Made by a program: the position numbers and the translations under genes. A DNA stretch of 10,934 nt from JBEVMS01 sp040508515. GTDB taxonomy: Bacteria; Pseudomonadota; Gammaproteobacteria; Xanthomonadales; Rhodanobacteraceae. Under the pieces are notes generated by a model. That model saw only the letters and a program-made list of their open reading frames with translations, did no database searches and was not told where the DNA came from. This document shows, one piece after another, positions 1-7,006 of this stretch. The stretch's first letter is position 1. Every line of letters starts with the position of its first letter. Location: the NCBI GenBank assembly GCA_040508515.1, contig JBEVMS010000110.1, positions 1 to 10,934 on the forward strand, in the 5' to 3' direction.

Positions 1-28
1 CCCGGCCTTGTGCCGGGCTTCGTCGTTT
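1..28 (+). terminator. Probable intrinsic terminator of an upstream gene
   Basis: A perfect 6-bp stem, CCCGGC at 1-6 pairing with GCCGGG at 12-17, encloses a 5-base loop. A moderately T-rich stretch follows (18-28). The shape fits a rho-independent terminator for a rightward gene lying left of the window. The T run is interrupted, and the stem may extend beyond base 1, so strength and direction are uncertain. No convincing promoter for the following regulator gene is visible in 18-91. Confidence 0.4.
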
Positions 29-91
29 ATGCTTTAGCTCCCCGATGGCGGTTTGGCGATCAGGCCGCAGGGCGCGACAAGGCACGATTCG

Positions 92-1006
92 ATGATTTCC
101 TCCCAGCTTTCGGTGGTTTCGCTGCGCGATCTGGCGCTAGTGCAGGCGGTGCACCGTTACGGCAGCTTCAACCGTGCGGCGCGCGCCATGCACATCAGTC
201 CTTCGGGCTTGTCGCATCAGGTGCAAAAGGTGGAGCAGGCCCTGGGCGCCCCGTTGTTCGAGCGCGGCGGCCGCCGCATCGTCGCTACCGCCGGCGGGCA
301 TGCACTGCTGGAGCAGATCGACGCCGTGTTGATGGCCGCCGACGACCTGCAACATGCGGCGCTGGCCGGCAACCTGGCTTTCGGTGGCGAGTTGCGCCTG
401 GGCGTGCCGGTCAGTCTGGGGCCGTATCTGCTGCCGCATCTGATCGCGCCGTTTCCACAGCACTTCACCGGCACCAAGCTGGGCCTATCCGAAGGCAAGC
501 CGCGCGGGCTGCTGCGGCGCTTGCAAGAGGGCGAGCTGGATGCGGTGCTGGCGCCGCGCCAGCCGGCCACCAGCGGCATCGCGATGCGTCCGTTGTTTTT
601 CGAGCCGTGGTTGCTGATGTTCCGCGCGGACCACGCACAAGCACGCAAGCGCCAGGTTGAACTAGACCAGCTCGATGCCGCCGAGGCGATTTGGATGGCC
701 GAGAGCCACGCCGACGGCTTGCATGGTGAAGGCGTCGGCGCCGGTCATGTGCAGGATGTCAGCCTGGAAAGCCTGGCCGCCCTGGTTACCCTGCGCGGCG
801 GCTACACGCTGGTGCCATGGCTGGCGCGCGAACGGCTCGGTTCCATCGCCGATATCCGGCTGGTGCCGATCAAGGGCGACCTGCCGGGACGTGAAATTGC
901 GCTGTACTGGCGCGAGGCGACGCCCTGGCGCGGCGATCTGGATGTATTCGCCGAACTGCTGCGTTCGCTGGCGCGCCAGCGTCCAGGCTTGAAGCTGATC
1001 CCTTAG
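92..1006 (+). CDS. LysR-type transcriptional regulator, OxyR-like but cysteine-free
   Basis: A 304-residue DNA-binding regulator, the usual LysR length. Residues about 11-70 form the winged helix-turn-helix (GSFNRAARAMHISPSGLSHQ region), followed by a linker helix and a two-lobed effector domain from about 98. The effector half resembles E. coli OxyR recalled from memory: GELRLG, then GPYLLPHLI at 110-118, PLFFEPWLL at 167-175, and SLESL at 224-228 for OxyR's SLETL. The redox cysteines are absent. The position of OxyR Cys199 is Ala207, that of Cys208 is Gly/Ala near 216, and the protein has no cysteine anywhere. Ser108 stands where OxyR has Thr100. I chose ATG 92 because AAGG lies about 9 bases upstream; an in-frame TTG at 53 has no such support. 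Its stop lies 4 bases from the stop of convergent hflD, with no terminator between. Family is secure. OxyR function is not: the protein cannot use the disulfide switch and may sense another ligand. Its target genes are unknown. Confidence 0.9.
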   Translation: MISSQLSVVSLRDLALVQAVHRYGSFNRAARAMHISPSGLSHQVQKVEQALGAPLFERGGRRIVATAGGHALLEQIDAVLMAADDLQHAALAGNLAFGGELRLGVPVSLGPYLLPHLIAPFPQHFTGTKLGLSEGKPRGLLRRLQEGELDAVLAPRQPATSGIAMRPLFFEPWLLMFRADHAQARKRQVELDQLDAAEAIWMAESHADGLHGEGVGAGHVQDVSLESLAALVTLRGGYTLVPWLARERLGSIADIRLVPIKGDLPGREIALYWREATPWRGDLDVFAELLRSLARQRPGLKLIP

Positions 1007-1010
1007 CGAT

Positions 1011-1637
1011 TCAGCTTCCGTTGTCCAGCGTGGCGCCGGTCAACAGGCCGCGTGCCAGCATGGCGCTTTGGCGACGGTAGAGAATCATCTGCCACTGACG
1101 CCCGCCCAGTTGGCGCCACAGCACGGCGGAACGGATCGCCGCCAGCAAGGCGGCGCGGACTTGCTCAACCACTACCGGTTTTTGCAACTGCTGCGGGTTG
1201 CCGCTGACCATCACGCGCGGCTTCAAGGTGGACAAGGTGGATGTGTAAATTTCCGCCAGCCGGCTGCTGACCTGAGCCGAACCCAGCCCAAAATGCTCGA
1301 CCTGGCGTTGCGCGGTCACAATGCCTTGCTGCAATTTCTCCAGTAGCTCAGCGCGGCCGGACAGGGTGCTTTGCAGGCGCATCACGGTGACCGCCATGCG
1401 TGTCACCGCCATGTCGCGGCTGCCTTCGTCGAGCTGGGCGATCAACTGGCGCAGACCCAGTCGCACGGCGCCGACCCCGCCATAGACGCCCACCACCGAG
1501 GCGGCATCGATACGAAACACGCTGGCCTGGCTCGCTTCCATTGCCGACTCATCGCAGCGCCCCTCGTTGGCCAACTGCTGCGCCAGCGCGGTGGCCTGGA
1601 AAATACCGGCGAGCGCCAACACGCGCTCCTCGTTCAT
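1011..1637 (-). CDS. hflD: High frequency lysogenization protein HflD homologue
   Basis: About 208 residues, close to the family's usual 205-213. Recognised from the N-terminal VLALAGIFQA, a central LKPRVMVSGNP segment, and a C-terminal stretch with AALLAAIRSAVLWRQLGG and LYRR, all typical of HflD (YcfC). It is a small helical protein associated with the inner membrane. In E. coli it binds phage lambda CII and affects its stability; its normal cellular role is unclear. It is the last gene of the leftward nudJ-mnmA-hflD set. In E. coli the same three genes are followed by purB, which is not seen here. Start choice is open. ATG at 1637 has a weak GAAG 8 bases upstream. GTG at 1655 overlaps the mnmA TAG by one base and would add six residues (MFEAFA), consistent with coupled translation but with no Shine-Dalgarno sequence. 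Confidence 0.9.
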   Translation of the reverse strand: MNEERVLALAGIFQATALAQQLANEGRCDESAMEASQASVFRIDAASVVGVYGGVGAVRLGLRQLIAQLDEGSRDMAVTRMAVTVMRLQSTLSGRAELLEKLQQGIVTAQRQVEHFGLGSAQVSSRLAEIYTSTLSTLKPRVMVSGNPQQLQKPVVVEQVRAALLAAIRSAVLWRQLGGRQWQMILYRRQSAMLARGLLTGATLDNGS

Positions 1638-1654
1638 GGCAAAAGCTTCAAACA

Positions 1655-2788
1655 CTAGATAAGGGACTCGGTAGGAGAAAGAGGAATGGCGCTGGCGTCC
1701 CAGCCACCGTAGGGCGCGTCAGTGGATGCGATGACCGCGCCGCCCAGGCAGACCTCGCCATCGTAGAACACTACGGATTGTCCAGGCGTCACCGCGCGCT
1801 GCGGCTGGTCGAAATCGACCCGCACACGCCCATCCGCCAAGGTCACTCGGCAGGCCTGGTCAGCTTGCCGATAGCGGGTCTTGGCAGTGCACTGAAATAC
1901 CTCGCCTGGCGCCATCCCAGCCACCCAGTGCGGCGCGTCGGCGAGCAGACAGCGCGAATACAGCCATTGGTTCTCGCCGCCCTGGGCGACGATCAGCCGA
2001 TTGCCTGGCACGTCCTTGCCGACGACGTACCACGCCTCGCCGCCAGCATCGCGACGCCCGCCGATGCCCAACCCGTTGCGCTGGCCCAGGGTGTAATACA
2101 TCACGCCCTGGTGCTGGCCGATCAGATGGCCGGCCGGGTCGACCATCGGGCCGGGCTGCGCGGGAATGTACTGCGCGAGAAAGCTGCGGAAGTCGCGTTC
2201 GCCGATAAAGCAGATGCCCGTGGAATCCTTTTTGGCATGCGTCGGCAAGGCGGCCTCGCGGGCCAGTTCGCGCACGCGCGATTTCTCGATCTCGCCGACC
2301 GGGAATAACGTGGCGGCAAGCTGCGCCTGGCCCAGCGCATGCAGGAAATAGGTCTGATCCTTGGCCTGATCGACCGCGCGCAGCAAGCGGTAGCGGCCAT
2401 CGTGAAAATCGACGCGGGCGTAGTGGCCGGTGGCGATTTTTTCCGCCCCCAGCCCGCGCGCTTCGTCCAGGAAGGTTTTGAACTTGATCTCGCGGTTGCA
2501 CAACACATCGGGGTTGGGTGTACGCCCGGCGCGGTATTCGGCCAGGAAATGCTCGAAGACCCCGTCCCAATACTCCGCCGCGAAATTGCGCGCGTGAAAG
2601 GGTAGGCCCAGGCGACCGCACACGGCGACGGCGTCCTTGCGATCGGCATCGGTGGTGCACGGTCCGCTGCGCTCGTCCTCTTCCCAGTTCTGCATGAACA
2701 ATCCCTGCACCTCGTGCCCGGATTGCTGCAACAGCAAAGCAGCGACCGAGGAATCCACGCCGCCGGAAATCCCCAGCATCACTTTCAT
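1655..2788 (-). CDS. mnmA: tRNA-specific 2-thiouridylase MnmA
   Basis: A 377-residue cytoplasmic enzyme that adds sulfur to U34 in the anticodons of tRNAs for Lys, Glu and Gln, using ATP to adenylate the base and sulfur relayed from the Tus system. The PP-loop SGGVDSS is at residues 8-14. The two catalytic cysteines are Cys97 in TPNPDVLCN and Cys193 in STGICFIG, matching E. coli Cys102 and Cys199. The tRNA-contact region with IKFKTFLD (101-108) and the C-terminal beta-barrel region with GQSVVFYDGEVCLGGAVI are intact. The ATG lies in an ATGA overlap with the nudJ stop, so the two are probably translationally coupled. Length and motifs show a complete, functional gene. Assignment is firm. Confidence 0.97.
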   Translation of the reverse strand: MKVMLGISGGVDSSVAALLLQQSGHEVQGLFMQNWEEDERSGPCTTDADRKDAVAVCGRLGLPFHARNFAAEYWDGVFEHFLAEYRAGRTPNPDVLCNREIKFKTFLDEARGLGAEKIATGHYARVDFHDGRYRLLRAVDQAKDQTYFLHALGQAQLAATLFPVGEIEKSRVRELAREAALPTHAKKDSTGICFIGERDFRSFLAQYIPAQPGPMVDPAGHLIGQHQGVMYYTLGQRNGLGIGGRRDAGGEAWYVVGKDVPGNRLIVAQGGENQWLYSRCLLADAPHWVAGMAPGEVFQCTAKTRYRQADQACRVTLADGRVRVDFDQPQRAVTPGQSVVFYDGEVCLGGAVIASTDAPYGGWDASAIPLSPTESLI

Positions 2789-3270
2789 GCGTGTGCCACC
2801 TCAGGCAGCAGGCTGACCAGGCTTTGTAGCGGCAAGCGCTGGCCGGCCAGCCAGGCATCGATGCTCAGCAGCACCAGTGGCGAACGCAGTCGCTCGCCCA
2901 GCGCGGCGATTTCCTCGCGGGTCAGCCATAGCGCGCGTTCGATACCTTGATCCAGGGCGCGGGTCGGATCGTGCGCCACGGCGCGTCCCGCGAAGCTGAA
3001 ACGCAGCACGCCTTCGCCATGCTCGTGACTGCGCCACTGGTGGACGCCGATCAAATGCTCCAATTGGACCGTCCAGCCAGTTTCCTCCAGCGTTTCGCGT
3101 TGCGCGGCGGCGATCAGGCTTTCATGGTCGTCAAGGTGACCGGCCGGCTGGTTGTAGACCAACCGGCCACCAATACGCTCCTCGACCATCAGAAAGCGCG
3201 CGCCGTCGGCGATCACGCTGGCGACTGTGACATGCGGGCGCCACACCGGGTTGGAGGTCATATCGGCCAT
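2785..3270 (-). CDS. nudJ: Nudix hydrolase NudJ-type phosphatase
   Basis: 161 residues. The Nudix box (GX5EX7REUXEEXGU) spans residues 44-66, with Gly44, Glu50, Arg58-Glu59, Glu62-Glu63 and Gly65 present. Two of its usually aliphatic positions are Thr60 and Trp66. The N-terminal PHVTVASVI, NQPAGHL (40-46) and the later HQW and RSPLVLLSI segments resemble E. coli NudJ (YmfB). NudJ hydrolyses nucleoside tri- and diphosphates and thiamine pyrophosphate derivatives. Linkage to mnmA and hflD, the E. coli order, supports NudJ over other Nudix clades. ATG 3270 is favoured because TAAGG lies 7 bases upstream; an internal ATG at 3261 is less well placed. First gene of the leftward operon, divergent from clpS. 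The substrate is inferred from homology only. Confidence 0.9.
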   Translation of the reverse strand: MADMTSNPVWRPHVTVASVIADGARFLMVEERIGGRLVYNQPAGHLDDHESLIAAAQRETLEETGWTVQLEHLIGVHQWRSHEHGEGVLRFSFAGRAVAHDPTRALDQGIERALWLTREEIAALGERLRSPLVLLSIDAWLAGQRLPLQSLVSLLPEVAHA

Positions 3271-3353
3271 CAGTAAGCCTTAGTGGCACTGGAAAAGTGA
3301 CTATTGTGCCATTACCTCGGTGAGGGTCGCTGCGGATCGGCGGTTTCGCTGCG

Positions 3354-3359
3354 TATACT
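3354..3359 (+). promoter_or_regulatory. Probable -10 box of the clpS(-clpA) promoter
   Basis: TATACT at 3354-3359 matches five of six bases of the sigma-70 -10 consensus. It would place the transcription start about 20 bases before the clpS ATG. The -35 position (around 3331-3336, TGCGGA) is poor, so the promoter may be weak or activator-assisted. It lies in the 114-base spacer between divergent nudJ and clpS. I see no equally good box for nudJ on the other strand. Confidence 0.5.
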
Positions 3360-3384
3360 CGACACCAAGCACCGGTAAAAGCAT

Positions 3385-3723
3385 ATGGCTCACGAATCCG
3401 ATCACGATCAAGAACACGACCAGGCCCCCGGGCGAGGGCTGGCGGTAGAGGCCGTCAAGCCGCAGGTGGCCAAGCCACCGCTGTTCCAGGTGCTGCTGCT
3501 CAACGACGACTTCACGCCAATGGACTTTGTGGTGGAAGTGTTGCGTGGCTTTTTCAACATGGACCAGGAGCGGGCCGTTCAGGTGATGCTGCACGTTCAT
3601 ACCCGCGGCCGTGGCGTGTGCGGCGTATTCACGCGTGAAGTTGCCGAAACCAAGGTGACTCAGGTAAACGAATATTCACGCTCTCATCAGCACCCATTGC
3701 TGTGCACTATGGAAAAGCTTTAA
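3385..3723 (+). CDS. clpS: ATP-dependent Clp protease adaptor ClpS
   Basis: 112 residues. ClpS docks on the N domain of ClpA, delivers N-degron substrates to ClpAP and suppresses degradation of other substrates. The variable acidic/His-rich N-terminal tail (about 1-30) that engages the ClpA pore is followed by the conserved core. LLLNDDFTPMDFVVEVL is at 37-53, with the Asn-Asp-Asp and Met that form the N-end residue pocket. MLHVHTRGRGVCGVFTREVAE follows from 68, and HPLLCTMEKL ends the protein. All are hallmarks of the family. ATG 3385 has only a weak upstream GG-A stretch but gives the expected length. clpA begins 65 bases downstream in the same direction, the usual partner order. Confidence 0.97.
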   Translation: MAHESDHDQEHDQAPGRGLAVEAVKPQVAKPPLFQVLLLNDDFTPMDFVVEVLRGFFNMDQERAVQVMLHVHTRGRGVCGVFTREVAETKVTQVNEYSRSHQHPLLCTMEKL

Positions 3724-3788
3724 AGACCCCATGTGATGCTCATCGCGGCATAGAAAGCTGCACATCACTTCAAGCGGAGATGGTCCGA

Positions 3789-6059
<2,271 letters not shown>

Positions 6060-6069
6060 TCGGATAGCG

Positions 6070-6100
6070 CAACAACCTCGCCATCCAGGCGAGGTTGTTG
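6070..6100 (+). terminator. 13-bp perfect hairpin just after clpA
   Basis: CAACAACCTCGCC (6070-6082) and GGCGAGGTTGTTG (6088-6100) pair perfectly around a 5-base loop, starting 10 bases after the clpA stop. No T run follows, so it is not a standard intrinsic terminator by itself. It could protect the clpA mRNA 3' end, cause pausing, or assist the true terminator 30 bases further on. The structure is certain from the sequence; the role is inferred. Confidence 0.5.
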
Positions 6101-6129
6101 CCACAGGATCTAGACGGAAGCTATGCAAC

Positions 6130-6158
6130 AAAGGCGCCATTGGCGCCTTTTGTTTTAA
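6130..6158 (+). terminator. Intrinsic terminator of clpS-clpA
   Basis: AAAGGCGCC (6130-6138) pairs perfectly with GGCGCCTTT (6142-6150) around ATT. TGTTTTAAT follows. This is a canonical GC-rich stem with a T-rich tail for rightward transcription. It ends the clpA transcript before the convergent infA region. Confidence 0.85.
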
Positions 6159-6199
6159 TAGCCAAAGCCAAATATAGGAATGGCCATGGTTGCGGCCAC

Positions 6200-6232
6200 A
6201 AAAAAAGACCTGGCTCGCATGGCGGGCAGGTC
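6200..6232 (-). terminator. Strong intrinsic terminator facing clpA
   Basis: Reading the minus strand, a hairpin with outer 6-bp stem GACCTG/CAGGTC (6207-6232), imperfect inner pairing and a short loop is followed at once by seven T residues (A run at 6200-6206 on the plus strand). It is the best terminator in this spacer for leftward transcripts. It lies about 100 bases beyond the infA stop and after another terminator-like hairpin. It therefore either backs up the first or ends an infA-3' or separate small RNA. Confidence 0.8.
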
Positions 6233-6245
6233 GATAGCGTTACGG

Positions 6246-6284
6246 GGATCGGTGCGGGAAAACCGCGCAAGATGGCACCGATCC
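6246..6284 (-). other. Stable stem-loop in the transcribed region after infA
   Basis: GGATCGGTGC (6246-6255) and GCACCGATCC (6275-6284) form a perfect 10-bp stem enclosing 19 bases. A smaller GCGG/CCGC helix that overlaps the stem's inner end is an alternative. The element lies between two leftward terminator structures. It is not a tRNA: there is no T-loop GGTTCGAATCC-like sequence. No T run follows it on either strand. It could be the body of a small RNA or simply a 3'-UTR stabiliser. Confidence 0.4.
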
Positions 6285-6291
6285 TTGGTAG

Positions 6292-6321
6292 TAAAGCAAC
6301 CGGGAGCCGTTCGGCGCCCGG
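6292..6321 (-). terminator. Terminator-like hairpin directly after infA
   Basis: On the minus strand, CCGGG-C-GCC pairs with GGC-T-CCCGG around GAAC (6300-6321), eight pairs with one mismatch. TTGCTTTA follows. It starts about 8 bases after the infA stop. The T tail is interrupted, so some read-through to the stronger terminator at 6200-6232 is likely. Confidence 0.6.
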
Positions 6322-6329
6322 ATTACCGC

Positions 6330-6548
6330 TTACTTCATGCGGTAGGTGATGCGGCCCTTGGTCAGGTCGTACGGGGTCATTTCGACCTTGACCTTGTCGC
6401 CGGTCAGAATGCGGATGTAATGCTTGCGCATGCGGCCGGAGATATGGGCGATGATCACATGCCCGTTTTCCAGCTGCACGCGGAACATGGTGTTGGGCAA
6501 GGTCTCCTGGACCGTGCCTTCCATTTCGATGACGTCGTCTTTGGCCAT
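6330..6548 (-). CDS. infA: Translation initiation factor IF-1
   Basis: 72 residues, the standard length. IF-1 is a single OB-fold protein that binds the 30S A site and helps IF-2 and IF-3 select the initiator tRNA. The sequence begins MAKDDVIEMEGTV. It continues with LPNTMFRVQLENGH, ISGRMRKHYIRIL and GDKVKVEMTPYDLTKGRI, all near-invariant family segments. ATG 6548 is clearly the start; an in-frame TTG 18 bases upstream would add non-family residues. GGA lies 4-5 bases before the ATG. Its position convergent to clpA is a recurrent gammaproteobacterial arrangement. E. coli has serW tRNA between them, but no tRNA is found here. It appears to have its own promoter at 6596-6624. Confidence 0.98.
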   Translation of the reverse strand: MAKDDVIEMEGTVQETLPNTMFRVQLENGHVIIAHISGRMRKHYIRILTGDKVKVEMTPYDLTKGRITYRMK

Positions 6549-6569
6549 GCGTTCCGGTAGATGCAATGT

Positions 6570-6585
6570 GCGGTCGACTGACCGC
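6570..6585 (-). promoter_or_regulatory. Hairpin in the infA 5' leader
   Basis: GCGGTC (6570-6575) and GACCGC (6580-6585) form a perfect 6-bp stem with a 4-base loop, about 21 bases before the infA ATG. It sits at or near the predicted 5' end of the mRNA. It could protect the 5' end or tune translation. The inverted repeat is directly visible; the function is inferred. Confidence 0.3.
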
Positions 6586-6595
6586 GTAGCCAGTG

Positions 6596-6624
6596 ATTAT
6601 GGCACGAATGCCAGCATGGTTAAA
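6596..6624 (-). promoter_or_regulatory. Probable infA promoter
   Basis: On the minus strand, CATAAT (6596-6601) matches five of six -10 bases. TTTAAC (6619-6624) is a fair -35 (three of six), with a 17-base spacer. Transcription would start near 6589, giving a leader of about 40 bases. The box lies entirely between the stop of the upstream gene (6631) and infA, so infA can be expressed on its own. Confidence 0.55.
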
Positions 6625-6630
6625 GAATCA

Positions 6631-6906
6631 TCAGCCGAAGTGTTCGTCCAACTTGCGGCGGATTTCCTGCTCGACCATGCCCTTGAGCGGTGACAGCAAC
6701 ATGCCCAGCTCCGCATGCACCACCACTTCACCGGCTGCCACTGCAATTGAACCGTTGACGCCGCTACGGTTAAAGCGATACGTATCGCCCTGCCACGTGC
6801 CCTGCATGTCGAATTTTTCGCGCATCTTCAGGGCGACCTGTTCGACCACCGCACGCGCTTGCGGCAGGGGTAACTGGTGAGGGCGACGGATATCGATGGT
6901 GGGCAT
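6631..6906 (-). CDS. Polyhydroxyalkanoic acid system family protein (PHA_gran_rgn)
   Basis: 91 residues, no signal peptide or membrane segment. It resembles the small PHA_gran_rgn family (TIGR02610 type). It starts with MPTIDIRRPHQL and a helix rich in Ala and Val. The pattern W-x-G-D with later F and GVNGSIAV follows at 38-56, then VVVHAELGMLLSPLK at 61-75, and it ends in an amphipathic helix with IRRKLDEHF. The family name comes from association with polyhydroxyalkanoate granule genes in some bacteria, but no phaC, phaB or phasin gene is nearby, so a storage-granule role is unproven. ATG 6906 is preferred, with GAGA about 7 bases upstream; the reading frame runs 15 codons further but without family sequence. 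It lies upstream of infA in the same direction and is divergent from the FHA gene. Confidence 0.8.
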   Translation of the reverse strand: MPTIDIRRPHQLPLPQARAVVEQVALKMREKFDMQGTWQGDTYRFNRSGVNGSIAVAAGEVVVHAELGMLLSPLKGMVEQEIRRKLDEHFG

Positions 6907-7006
6907 ATGAGGTTCTCGGGGGCGGAACGCACAGTGTAAACGTTCGCTCACCCGGTATGCGGTGGGCTTCTGTTAGAGTCGCGCGCATTGAAAGACAGGC
7001 TTACGG

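Noticed and set aside
53..91. TTG start at 53 for the LysR-type gene
   Set aside because: No Shine-Dalgarno sequence, and the added residues are not part of the helix-turn-helix; ATG 92 is better placed.
1400..2308. A 302-codon open frame on the plus strand opposite hflD and mnmA
   Set aside because: It lies antisense to two clearly conserved genes, is rich in Arg, Pro and Ala with no recognisable domain, and is the kind of frame GC-rich codon bias produces.
1860..2858. A 332-codon minus-strand frame overlapping mnmA and nudJ in another phase
   Set aside because: Same strand but shifted frame through the intact mnmA; Arg-rich shadow with no family match.
3702..3788. Upstream extension of clpA to 3702
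   Set aside because: The extra 29 residues overlap the end of clpS and match nothing in ClpA; ATG 3789 has the ribosome site and the family N terminus.
6150..6178. TTGTTT and TATAGG with a 17-base spacer, a possible plus-strand promoter after clpA
   Set aside because: Only 3/6 and 4/6 matches, it overlaps the terminator's T tail, and it would transcribe antisense into infA with no product; probably chance in an AT-richer patch.
6233..6329. Search for a tRNA-Ser gene between clpA and infA, as in E. coli
   Set aside because: No T-loop GGTTCGAATCC-like sequence, no acceptor stem or CCA end on either strand.
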